This document shows, piece by piece, positions 1 to 7,439 of a stretch of 64,000 nucleotides of DNA. The position numbers were made by a program, and so were the translations under genes. Under the pieces are notes generated by a model. That model was not told the DNA's origin. It searched no databases and saw only the letters and a program-made list of their open reading frames with translations. Within the stretch, counting starts at the first letter, position 1, and each line of letters begins with the position of its first letter. Source of the stretch: Bradyrhizobium quebecense (GTDB lineage: Bacteria; Pseudomonadota; Alphaproteobacteria; Rhizobiales; Xanthobacteraceae); contig NZ_CP088022.1 of assembly GCF_013373795.3 (NCBI RefSeq), forward strand, positions 2,914,001-2,978,000, in the 5' to 3' direction.

Positions 1-1524
1 AACGAGCTGCATTCACTCGGAAAGAACGCAGTTGCGAGCGCGCTATTCGCGGCCAACCTGATGTTGCTGTCCGAAGTCAACTATTTTGACGTCGACGCAC
101 ACCTAAAGCCGCTTCTGCACCTCTGGTCTCTCGGCATTGAGGAACAGTTTTATCTTGCGTGGCCTCTGATCTTGTTGGCGTTGCCACGACGCAGAATGCC
201 CGTAGCGGCGGCGATCGGCCTTGCGGCGTCGTTCGTCCTCAATCTAGCGCTGGTCGCCAATCACCCTGCAGCGGCGTTCTTTCTGCCGTTTACGCGCGCT
301 TGGGAGCTGATGGCGGGGGCACTGCTAACGTTCGTCCCCGAACAGCCGAGGGCCGCAAAAGAGGCAACAGCGATTGTAGGGCTTGTCGCTATTGAAGCCT
401 CGTTCTTTCTATTCACCGACAAGATGACGTTCCCCGGCTGGGCTGCGGCACTCCCCGTCGCCGGTGCGTCGCTCTTGATTGCGTCCCAAGGATCGACCGT
501 AAATCGCATCCTTTCGCTTCGCCCGTTCGTCGGCGTCGGGCTGATCAGCTATTCCTTGTATCTGTGGCACTGGCCCGTCCTCGTATTTCTGCAAGGTTAC
601 CTTTTCCGGCCACTCAACGACACTCTCGGGTTTATCGCCGTTGTGTTGGCTTCCGCTCTTTCGGTGCTGACTTATTTTGCGATTGAGCGGCCTCTACGTC
701 GCCGATCCCGAGTGTTGCCGATCGGCGCCGCTATGGCGGCGGCCGGAGCACTCGGCCTATATGCTGCCCTCGTGAAGCCAACAGATTTGCCTGCCGAACT
801 CCAAGCGATGCTTAGCGCAGCTGATGGCGTGGGTGCATGGCGTGTACACGAGTGCATGCTGCTCGACGGAGAGGACGGAAATTTTCGGAACTGTTCTGAG
901 AGAAAGCGGCCGTTAATCGCAATTTGGGGAGACTCGACGGCCTCAGCGCTAATTCCCGGGTTTAGAAAGCTGCAACAAGACCACGAGTTCGGAATATCGC
1001 AGCTTACCGTAAGCTCATGCCATCCGTTGCTAGTTCCGGCGCGTTCTGCCAACCATTACTGCATCGAAAAGAACGCGGAGATCGTGCGTCGCATTTCCGA
1101 GGTAAAGCCTGACGTCGTAGTGCTTCACGCCACCTGGGACGTTGACGATCGGATTGAAACCACTAAGCCAACCATAGACGCCCTTCGCGAAGCCGGCGTT
1201 CCGCGCATCATAATTCTAGGACCGGCCCCCGCTTGGCGCGGTGGCCTCCCCAATGCCGCGGTGAACTACTTTAGGCGCAACGGAAAAATCATTCCCGAGT
1301 GGACCTCGCAGTATGTCGATAGCGACGCAGGCGACAGGACCATGAGCGTCATAGCCGGCGAGTTGGGTGTCCAATACGTGTCCGTAAGAAGGGCCTTGTG
1401 CCGTGGTGACGAATGTTTGGCCTCTGTCAATGGATCTATCACGGCAAGAGACATCATCCATCTTACAAAGGCTGGCTCTGAGTTCCTAGTCCAACAAATC
1501 GCTCCGCAACTTGGCATCGAATGA
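1..1524 (+). CDS. OafA-type acyltransferase with SGNH domain (5' partial)
   Basis: Membrane acyltransferase-3 family protein fused to a periplasmic SGNH domain; such enzymes O-acetylate surface polysaccharide. The frame is open from base 1 (reading NELHSLGKNAVAS), so the start lies to the left; 507 residues are visible. The N-terminal part has many hydrophobic segments and the family signature WSLGIEEQFY near residue 42. The C-terminal part has the SGNH Gly-Asp-Ser motif (bases 928-936) and the terminal Asp-x-x-His pair (1450-1461). It faces the phage lysis genes tail to tail across 80 bases. It could be a seroconversion gene of the prophage or a host flank gene; the substrate is unknown. Confidence 0.9.
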   Translation, partial: NELHSLGKNAVASALFAANLMLLSEVNYFDVDAHLKPLLHLWSLGIEEQFYLAWPLILLALPRRRMPVAAAIGLAASFVLNLALVANHPAAAFFLPFTRAWELMAGALLTFVPEQPRAAKEATAIVGLVAIEASFFLFTDKMTFPGWAAALPVAGASLLIASQGSTVNRILSLRPFVGVGLISYSLYLWHWPVLVFLQGYLFRPLNDTLGFIAVVLASALSVLTYFAIERPLRRRSRVLPIGAAMAAAGALGLYAALVKPTDLPAELQAMLSAADGVGAWRVHECMLLDGEDGNFRNCSERKRPLIAIWGDSTASALIPGFRKLQQDHEFGISQLTVSSCHPLLVPARSANHYCIEKNAEIVRRISEVKPDVVVLHATWDVDDRIETTKPTIDALREAGVPRIIILGPAPAWRGGLPNAAVNYFRRNGKIIPEWTSQYVDSDAGDRTMSVIAGELGVQYVSVRRALCRGDECLASVNGSITARDIIHLTKAGSEFLVQQIAPQLGIE

Positions 1525-1604
1525 CACTCGGCGGCCGGTACGGAATTACTCAATGATGCCGTAGCATTGCCAAATATTGTCAATCATGGGTTGGGGCTGA
1601 AACA

Positions 1605-1982
1605 TCAGTGCTTGAAGTGAATGTCGACAAAATTGGTAATAACCCAGCCAACGCCGCCGCTCAGACCGACAGCGACCCAGTATAGCCAGCGGCTGGCATT
1701 GCGCACGCCGGTCGCCTGCACTTGCACAGTCTGGACGGCCTGGACGGTCGGCTTCATCTCGGCGATGTCTTTGGTCGCCGTCGAGATCTGCGCGCCCATC
1801 GTCGTGACGTCGGCCCTTAGCGCCTCGACCTTTTGATGCAGATCCTTGCGGCCCTCCGAGGCTTTCTCTTCCATCCGCTGCCAGGTCTGCAGCAGCGTCG
1901 AGACGGTCGACTCGAGCCCGCCGATCTTGGCGGCCATTTGAAGCAAGGCAGCATTTACGCTGGCTGTTTCGTCGCCGCTCAT
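1605..1982 (-). CDS. DUF1515-like membrane-anchored coiled-coil protein of the lysis cassette
   Basis: 125 residues. Residues 10-85 are heptad-rich (LLQMAAKIGGLESTVSTLLQ) and a single membrane segment lies near residues 97-117 (LYWVAVGLSGGVGWVITNF). This layout resembles the DUF1515 proteins of rhizobial phages. Its ATG overlaps the stop of the outer spanin by four bases, so it is probably made with the lysis proteins and could be a holin-like or regulatory membrane protein. No classical holin was recognised elsewhere in the cassette. The specific role is inference. Confidence 0.7.
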   Translation of the reverse strand: MSGDETASVNAALLQMAAKIGGLESTVSTLLQTWQRMEEKASEGRKDLHQKVEALRADVTTMGAQISTATKDIAEMKPTVQAVQTVQVQATGVRNASRWLYWVAVGLSGGVGWVITNFVDIHFKH

Positions 1983-2362
1983 TGCACCTTCTTTCGCTTG
2001 AACAGGCTGAAACCGTGCGCCGGCACATCCGCCGGCGGCGAGCTCTCGCAGGCCACGCCCTCGACGCGGCCGATGCCCTCGCGAACGTCCTGGTATTGGC
2101 AGACGGCGCGACGCAGGCAGGCATTGACCTTTGCCAGCGCCGCGCGGTCGGTTTTCCAGAGCCGCTCGATCTCGCCGGCGTCGAGCTCGCGGTCAGGCGT
2201 ATCGACCGGCGCGCGCTCGCAGGCCGCAACGTCCGCCGGCAGCGCCGGAATGTTCGGCGCGTCCGGAGGCGGAGGCTGCAGCTTGTCGACGCTACCGGAC
2301 CCCACGCACCCGGCGAGACATGTCGCGAGTAAAACACTTGTTAGTATTAGCCGGCGTTGCAT
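1979..2362 (-). CDS. Outer-membrane spanin (Rz1-like lipoprotein)
   Basis: 127-residue lipoprotein. The start at 2362 gives a signal peptide ending in the lipobox LAGC (lipidated Cys19), followed by a proline-rich segment (LQPPPPDAPNIPALP) typical of Rz1-type o-spanins. The first 71 bases lie inside the inner-spanin gene in another frame, the classical overlapping Rz/Rz1 arrangement. The role would be to bridge outer and inner membranes with the i-spanin in the last lysis step. It is longer than lambda Rz1. A longer upstream in-frame extension is rejected because it lacks a signal sequence and is Arg/Ser-rich shadow. Confidence 0.75.
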   Translation of the reverse strand: MQRRLILTSVLLATCLAGCVGSGSVDKLQPPPPDAPNIPALPADVAACERAPVDTPDRELDAGEIERLWKTDRAALAKVNACLRRAVCQYQDVREGIGRVEGVACESSPPADVPAHGFSLFKRKKVQ

Positions 2363-2693
2363 CGATTGCCCCCTGGTTAGACTGGATCTGCGCCTCGGCC
2401 GCCGCAGCGCGCTTGGCGTCGCGCTGCTGCAAAGCGTTGGCGAAAACGAGCTGGCGATCCTTCTCGGCGAGGCGCGCCTGCAATTGCGCATTCTGCGCGG
2501 CGACCTGCGCCGCCTCGCATTTGGCATCCGCCGAGCTAAAGCCGGCGTTGTAGAGATGCGCGCCGCCGGCGATCGCAGCGCCGCCCGCGACGACGGCCAG
2601 GCCGCCGGCGAATAGCGCGCCGGCGGCAAAGGGCGACAGGCTGACGCCGGCGAGGCCCGCCAGGCGCATGACGATTGCGATGATCCAGCTCAT
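2292..2693 (-). CDS. Inner-membrane spanin (Rz-like)
   Basis: 133 residues: two hydrophobic stretches at residues 1-48, then an alpha-helical periplasmic region rich in Ala/Gln/Lys (AQVAAQNAQLQARLAEKDRQ), as in Rz-type i-spanins. The ATG overlaps the endolysin stop by four bases, and the 3' part overlaps the Rz1-like lipoprotein gene in a different frame. Position between endolysin and the lipoprotein supports the call. Sequence similarity to known spanins was not tested. Confidence 0.7.
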   Translation of the reverse strand: MSWIIAIVMRLAGLAGVSLSPFAAGALFAGGLAVVAGGAAIAGGAHLYNAGFSSADAKCEAAQVAAQNAQLQARLAEKDRQLVFANALQQRDAKRAAAAEAQIQSNQGAIDATPANTNKCFTRDMSRRVRGVR

Positions 2694-3940
2694 GCGTGTT
2701 TTCCCGCGCGATAGTCAGCCAGGCGGCGCCGCTCGAGCTGGTCGGCCACGAACCACACCAGGACGCCGACGCCGGCGACGACCACCAGGGCCGCGACCCC
2801 GATCGCGATCGCCTGGATCGCGCCAGGCGTGAGGCCGAGAGCGCCGACCGCGTCCTTTGCGGCCGAGACCTGCGTCGCGCGGTCCGTGAGCCAGGCGAGC
2901 ACGCCGGCGCCACCGAGGCCGCTCGAGCTGCCGAAGATCTTGCCGGCCCATCCCTTGGCGCGATCGGTCAGCGCGATGGTCTGCGAGCCCTCGTCGCGGA
3001 GATCCTCGACGGTCGCCGTCGCTCGCGTCTCGGCGACCGGCCGAGGCGCCTGCGGCTTGCCGAGCTCGGCGATCAGCTGGTCGTCGATCGCAGGCGTCAG
3101 CGGCAGGCCGCGCGCGTTGCGGTAGGCCAGGATCATTCCCTCGGTCCGCCCCTGCGGCGATGGCTCGCCGTCGACCTGGCCGACGTCGTAATAGCCGAGC
3201 TCGCGCAGCCGCCCCTGCACATACGCGACGGCCTCCGGATCGACCGGCGCCGGCGTCGTCGCCAGCTTGGCATGCTCATGCGGATGCGACGTTGCGAGGC
3301 CGTGCTCGAACAGCGCCGCCTCGTCGTCGCGGCGAATGCGCAAGCCCTTGCTGTCGGGCCAGAGCCGTTTCATCGAGCGGATCAGGCCAGGGATCTTGGC
3401 GAGCTCGCCGCTGCCGATCGCGCCCTTGATCTGGCGCATCTCCGACCAGCGCGGTCCCGGCTTGTTGAAGCCGCCGGCGTCGCGGTTGAAGGCGATCGAG
3501 AGGATGACGCCTTTACAATCCGGCGAGAGCTCGTCGAAGCCTGGCAGCAGCCGCCGGCAGATCGCCAGATAGCGCGGAATGTCGTGGCTCGAGAAAACCT
3601 CGAGCGCGACGTCCCAAGGGATGTCGACGATGCCGCGCAGCCTGCGCGCCAGCATTTCCGCCGCCAGCCCCGTGACGCCGCAGCACTTCGCCAGCGCCTT
3701 CAACATTGCATCCGGGATCTTGCCGGACCAATCGGCCATGAACTGCTGCCGCGTCGTCTGGCCGACGTCATAGCCGCAGCCGATCGTCACGCCGGACTGT
3801 TCGCCGGGCCAGGTCGCGCCGCGCAGATGCTTTGAATACCAGGGCGGGCTGGTGACCTCGGCGCTGACTATCAGGTCAAAGGTCGCACGGGAGATTCCAT
3901 GCAAATCGATAGCGCTCGCAGAAACCGCTGCGTTGGTCAT
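2690..3940 (-). CDS. Phage endolysin: lysozyme-like domain, peptidoglycan-binding domain, C-terminal membrane segment
   Basis: 416 residues. The N-terminal region holds a lysozyme-like signature: Glu28 (IVSAEVTSP) followed by SGVTIGCGYDVG at 49-60, resembling the Glu/Thr-Gly layout of T4-type muramidases. Residues about 235-300 (VAYVQGRLRELGYYDVGQVD) form a peptidoglycan-binding-1 type repeat. Near residues 373-400 lies a strong membrane segment (IAIGVAALVVVAGVGVLVWF) followed by basic residues. It cleaves glycan strands at lysis; the membrane anchor suggests export or tethering without a soluble phase. It opens the lysis cassette and overlaps the i-spanin gene. The catalytic assignment is by motif only. 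Confidence 0.85.
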   Translation of the reverse strand: MTNAAVSASAIDLHGISRATFDLIVSAEVTSPPWYSKHLRGATWPGEQSGVTIGCGYDVGQTTRQQFMADWSGKIPDAMLKALAKCCGVTGLAAEMLARRLRGIVDIPWDVALEVFSSHDIPRYLAICRRLLPGFDELSPDCKGVILSIAFNRDAGGFNKPGPRWSEMRQIKGAIGSGELAKIPGLIRSMKRLWPDSKGLRIRRDDEAALFEHGLATSHPHEHAKLATTPAPVDPEAVAYVQGRLRELGYYDVGQVDGEPSPQGRTEGMILAYRNARGLPLTPAIDDQLIAELGKPQAPRPVAETRATATVEDLRDEGSQTIALTDRAKGWAGKIFGSSSGLGGAGVLAWLTDRATQVSAAKDAVGALGLTPGAIQAIAIGVAALVVVAGVGVLVWFVADQLERRRLADYRAGKHA

Positions 3941-3980
3941 CGTGGATAATCCTTTTGTGGAATGAAGAAACGCGGCCCGG

Positions 3981-4050
3981 TCACGCCAGGGCGTTCGCCC
4001 GTATCAGCAGTTGGCCGACCTGCTCGTTGGAGCAATCGACGCTACGGACC
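3981..4050 (-). pseudogene. 3' remnant of a second copy of the small tail protein at 7066-7428
   Basis: Read leftward, this strip ends in NEQVGQLLIRANALA and a stop. It matches the C-terminus of the intact gene at 7066-7428 (EAQVDQLLIRANALV), with clear base-level similarity across about 60 bases including the sequence after the stop. Upstream the frame has no start and is soon lost. It looks like the surviving tail of a paralogous or exchanged tail gene whose 5' part was lost when cargo entered. The rest of 3941-4101 shows no gene. Confidence 0.65.
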
Positions 4051-4101
4051 GCTTGATCTTGAGTGGCAGGTATGGCGGGCCGAATACCCTCTGAGGTGGC
4101 C

Positions 4102-4335
4102 TTAATTCGGCGGCCGAAGGCAGCTCTTAAGCCAGCCAATGAGGGTTCCGGCTTTCATCGGATCATTGGGCTCGAATGTCGCTAGCTTGCGGTCGGACTT
4201 CCACAGCTCGATGGTGCGGCCGTCTACTAGCGATCTGGCCCGTTCCTTGGCCATATCGTCGTCGGGACAACTTAAATCGAGGCGCTGTTTGATGTGTCCG
4301 TCTTTGCCCAAGACGTATGCTTGATACGCGGGCAT
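4102..4335 (-). CDS. Small conserved rhizobial-type hypothetical protein
   Basis: 77 residues starting MPAYQAYVLGKDGHI, with GGAG seven bases before the ATG. Soluble, no signal peptide; ends in a basic/hydrophobic helix. The style matches small chromosomal proteins of Bradyrhizobium rather than phage genes. It lies between a tail-gene remnant and an IS66 element inserted 95 bases upstream of its start, so the IS may have removed or replaced its promoter. Function unknown. Confidence 0.6.
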   Translation of the reverse strand: MPAYQAYVLGKDGHIKQRLDLSCPDDDMAKERARSLVDGRTIELWKSDRKLATFEPNDPMKAGTLIGWLKSCLRPPN

Positions 4336-4422
4336 CGCCCATCTCCGATAGGAGGAACCTATGGAACTTACTAGGACGCCCGGAACCTGGGCTTGGCAAG
4401 CGGGCACCTTTTGAGAAAGGCC

Positions 4423-4430
4423 CACCAACC
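4423..4430. repeat. Target-site duplication of IS66, left copy
   Basis: CACCAACC immediately before the left inverted repeat; the identical 8 bases follow the right inverted repeat at 6996-7003. Eight-base duplications are the IS66-family norm. Confidence 0.9.
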
Positions 4431-4500
4431 GTAAGCGCGATTTTCTTCGCACGCCGGCGGTTTTGATGGATTGCCCTGGTATCGGGCGATACCGAGCCGT

Positions 4501-6072
4501 TCAGGCAGTGGCGGCTTTGTGGAAGTTGAAGGGCAGCAGGTCTGTAATATCGGCGTCGCCGGCGCGCTGAGGCAATTCGGTGAGGACGTGGCGCAACCAC
4601 GCTAACGGCTCGACACGTGAGGCGCGGCAGGTCAGCATCAGGCTATAGACGACGGCACTGGCCTTGGCTCCGTCCACGGTATCGCTGAACAACCAACTCT
4701 TCCTGCCAGTTGCAAAAACCCTGATGTCGCGCTCCAGAAGATTGTTGTCAATCGGCATGCTGCCGTCCCCGGTGTAGCGCGTCAGATATTCCCATTGGTT
4801 TCGGGTGTAGGATACGGCGTCGCCGAGCTTGCTGTCAGGCAAGACCTTCGGGGCCATGTCATCGAGCCATACTTTGAGAGCATTGAGGATGGGGACACTA
4901 TGTTGCTGGCGGAAGCGGCGAATGCAGTAGGCCTGTGTTTCACCCTTCTCCGGTATTCCGTCCCACGCCCGCCTTTCAACCCGGTAGAGCTGTTCAAAGA
5001 ACCGCAGCGCTTGCTCGGGCGGACCGCCGCCCTTCTTCCTGGCTTTGAGGGCATCGACAAAGCGCCGCCGGGAGTGGGCCATGCATCCAATGTGGGTGGC
5101 CCCTTCCAGCGTGCGCCATGCGGTATAGCCGTCACTCATTACAATGCCACGGTAATCGCCGAGGAAGGCTTGCGGGTGGATTTGGCCGCGGCCCGGCTGA
5201 TAATCCAGAAGAACGATCGGCTCGTGGCTGCCCTTGCCGCTGCGATAAGCCCACATGTACGATGTGCTGGTGGCCCGTTTGTCCTTCTCCTTGAGGACCT
5301 GAACCGTTGTCTCGTCGCCATGGATGAGAGGTTGTGATCTGAGCCGCAGCTTCAGGGCGTCGTAGATGCGATGCAGATGCTTCTCGCTCGAGCCAATCAC
5401 CCAGTGGCCCAAAGCGCCGCGGCTGACAGGAACACCTGCACGTTCGAAGGCCTGCGCCAGGCGGTAGAGCGGCGTGCCATCGACATATTTGTGAACCAGC
5501 GCGAACGCCAGCGTCGAGGGCGTGGCAACGCTGCCCGGCAATGGTTGCGGCGGCATCGGCGCGGTCACGACAGGGGCGTGGATCCCGGTGCGATCGCAAT
5601 GGCGGCACGCATATTTGAAGCGCACATTCTGTAAAACCTTCGCCTTCACCTCGATATGAAGTTGCTCGGTGACAGCCTCGCCCATGCGATGCATCTGGCC
5701 ACGGCAGCAAGGACACGCCTTCTGATCGTCGGACAGGTCATACTCGACGCGCTCACGAGGTAGGTTCCCCGGCAGCGGCTTGCGGCCGCGCTTCTTTCCC
5801 ATTGTGTTTTCGACGGGTGGCAAGCCCGTGTCCGGAAGTTCGGCGATATTGTTCGTTTCACTGCCGGCGTCCTCCTCATCGGAGGCCTGCTCGGCTTCAT
5901 TGAAGAGACGATCAACATGCTTTTCGCTGCGCGGCGCAAAACGATGCAGGCGTGCCAGCGCCAGTTCTTCCTCGAGCTTGGCGACGCGGTCGGCGAGTTG
6001 ATGGTTCTCCGCCTGCAGCGCAGCAATGCGTGCCAACAGCACTTCAACACTCGGATCGCCGGTTCGATTCAT
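4501..6072 (-). CDS. tnpC: IS66 transposase TnpC
   Basis: 523-residue DDE transposase of normal family length. Residues 10-45 are a leucine-zipper-like coiled coil. A zinc-finger-like CPCC/C-x-x-C cluster is at 120-123 and 156-159. The catalytic triad is visible: Asp253 (HGDET), Asp314 (MSDGY), Glu447 (NNLLERD). A C-terminal IS66 tail domain follows. It catalyses strand transfer of the element. It is the last gene of the element, 52 bases after the TnpAB gene, and appears intact. Confidence 0.97.
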   Translation of the reverse strand: MNRTGDPSVEVLLARIAALQAENHQLADRVAKLEEELALARLHRFAPRSEKHVDRLFNEAEQASDEEDAGSETNNIAELPDTGLPPVENTMGKKRGRKPLPGNLPRERVEYDLSDDQKACPCCRGQMHRMGEAVTEQLHIEVKAKVLQNVRFKYACRHCDRTGIHAPVVTAPMPPQPLPGSVATPSTLAFALVHKYVDGTPLYRLAQAFERAGVPVSRGALGHWVIGSSEKHLHRIYDALKLRLRSQPLIHGDETTVQVLKEKDKRATSTSYMWAYRSGKGSHEPIVLLDYQPGRGQIHPQAFLGDYRGIVMSDGYTAWRTLEGATHIGCMAHSRRRFVDALKARKKGGGPPEQALRFFEQLYRVERRAWDGIPEKGETQAYCIRRFRQQHSVPILNALKVWLDDMAPKVLPDSKLGDAVSYTRNQWEYLTRYTGDGSMPIDNNLLERDIRVFATGRKSWLFSDTVDGAKASAVVYSLMLTCRASRVEPLAWLRHVLTELPQRAGDADITDLLPFNFHKAATA

Positions 6073-6124
6073 CGAATTCTTGAATCTGAACCGTACCGAC
6101 GCGTCAACCGCTCAACTCGAGAGC

Positions 6125-6913
6125 TCAGCCGGCAACCTGATATTGCCGCACCGGATGGCGGACCATCGCATCGATATCGATGCCGTCAAGGATCCAGTGC
6201 AATTGCTCCGTCGTCAGCGTGACGATCGCCTCCTGGCGGCGCGGCCATCGGAACCTGTCTTCGGTCAGCCGCTTCAGGACCAGTACAAAGCCGGACCGAT
6301 CGAAGAACAGAAGCTTCATCCGGTCGCAACGGCGATTGCAGAACGCAAAAACCGCCGGAGTGAATGGATCGAGCGCCATCGTCTCCTGGACCAGGACCGC
6401 AAGGCTGTTGATGCCAGCCCGGAAGTCGATCGGCTCACGGTGCAGATAGACCTGCAGGTCATCGCCCAGCGCTCCGATGATCGCCGTCAATGCATCCACA
6501 TCGCCGCATTCCAGCGCGAGCTTCACGCCATTCGGCAGCGACACGCTCACTTTGGCCGGAGAACAAAAAGCTGGAGTCCCTTTGGGTTCCGAACCACGCA
6601 CTTCATCGTAAGCCGGCAAATCAACCGTCGCCACGCTGTCTTTTCGCGACAGGTCCCGCTCGGACTTCCCCTCAAGCTGAACCGGGATGAACGCCGGGCG
6701 TGAGGACGGCGGCAGCGACCTGGTCGCGCTGTGCTTCTTGATCCACTTCCGAAGGAGGTTCGCGTTGACCCCATGTTCGAGTGCAAGCCTCGATACCGAA
6801 ACCCCAGGCTCAAGGCAGGCCGCGACAAGACGCTCTTTCGATGCCGCCTCGTAGCGCCGGCGACCGTTCCGGCCGACAAGCCTGACCCGCAGTTTCTGAT
6901 CATCGTCGCTCAT
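6125..6913 (-). CDS. IS66 TnpA-TnpB fused accessory protein
   Basis: 262 residues from the ATG at 6913 (MSDDDQKLRVRLVG). Residues 15-55 form the TnpA helix-turn-helix (RYEAASKERLVAACLEPGVS). From about residue 155 (DDLQVYLHREPIDFRAGINS) to 245 the protein is a full TnpB, including FFDRSGFVLVLKRL and the basic RFRWPRR. In most IS66 elements these are two genes joined by a stop/start overlap; here they form one uninterrupted frame with no Met at the usual TnpB start. This could be a natural fusion, or loss of a stop codon. Confidence 0.85.
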   Translation of the reverse strand: MSDDDQKLRVRLVGRNGRRRYEAASKERLVAACLEPGVSVSRLALEHGVNANLLRKWIKKHSATRSLPPSSRPAFIPVQLEGKSERDLSRKDSVATVDLPAYDEVRGSEPKGTPAFCSPAKVSVSLPNGVKLALECGDVDALTAIIGALGDDLQVYLHREPIDFRAGINSLAVLVQETMALDPFTPAVFAFCNRRCDRMKLLFFDRSGFVLVLKRLTEDRFRWPRRQEAIVTLTTEQLHWILDGIDIDAMVRHPVRQYQVAG

Positions 6914-6995
6914 CACAAGGTGTCCACCTATTTTGGTGGACACCTCATGCATCAGGACTCTCAAAAGCAAAAGGTGCGGAGAAATTCGCGCTTAC

Positions 6996-7003
6996 CACCA
7001 ACC
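6996..7003. repeat. Target-site duplication of IS66, right copy
   Basis: CACCAACC, identical to 4423-4430. Confidence 0.9.
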
Positions 7004-7065
7004 TGAGGTACTCCAAACTAGTTTGGGGCGATCAGTTTGGCCCGCTCTGGGCCATAGCGAACCGG

Positions 7066-7428
7066 TCAGACCAGGGCGTTTGCGCGAATGAGGAGCTGGT
7101 CGACCTGCGCCTCGGAGAGGCCGAGGACCGCGATCATGTTTTGCACCAGGGGATCAGCTCGCCGGAGCTCGGTCGCGAGATCCCACTCCTCCTGGACATT
7201 CGCGTCCGCCGCGATCGCGGCCTTGACCGCGGCCCATGTGCCGAGCTCGTCAAAGGCCCGTTTCAGGCCGAGCTTGGTGCAGGAGGCCGGCACCGGCGCC
7301 GGCGGATTCAAAAACGCCATGACGGCCGGGTCATCATCCGCGACCTGCTCGGTCACGATCGGCGCCGGCTGCTGACAAGCAAACCATCCAACAATGGCGC
7401 CATCGCTGTTTCGCTCTACAAATCCCAT
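7066..7428 (-). CDS. Small tail-fibre-associated protein (XkdW-like)
   Basis: 120 residues. The C-terminal half (WDLATELRRADPLVQNMIAV, LSEAQVDQLLIRANAL) resembles the small helical proteins encoded next to tail fibres in many phages (XkdW-like). Start chosen for GGAGAGGG eight bases upstream. It follows the tail fibre gene by 11 bases and is probably a fibre-assembly or tail-tip accessory protein. A remnant of a second copy of its 3' end is found at 3981-4050. Confidence 0.65.
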   Translation of the reverse strand: MGFVERNSDGAIVGWFACQQPAPIVTEQVADDDPAVMAFLNPPAPVPASCTKLGLKRAFDELGTWAAVKAAIAADANVQEEWDLATELRRADPLVQNMIAVLGLSEAQVDQLLIRANALV

Positions 7429-7439
7429 GCTGCCCTCTC

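Larger units (their letters stand above)
4431..6995 (-). mobile_element. IS66-family insertion sequence, complete (2565 bp)
   Basis: The termini are inverted repeats: the left end at 4431 begins GTAAGCGCGATTTT, and the right end read inward from 6995 begins GTAAGCGCGAATTT, with about 18 of the first 21 bases alike. Perfect 8-bp duplications flank it. It carries the IS66 gene set (TnpA and TnpB domains, TnpC). Perfect target repeats and open genes suggest recent insertion. It interrupts sequence upstream of the small gene at 4102-4335, not a phage structural gene. Confidence 0.95.

Noticed and set aside
1525..1604. attL between the acyltransferase and the lysis genes
   Set aside because: No direct repeat with the 44.9-46.5 kb region could be found by eye.
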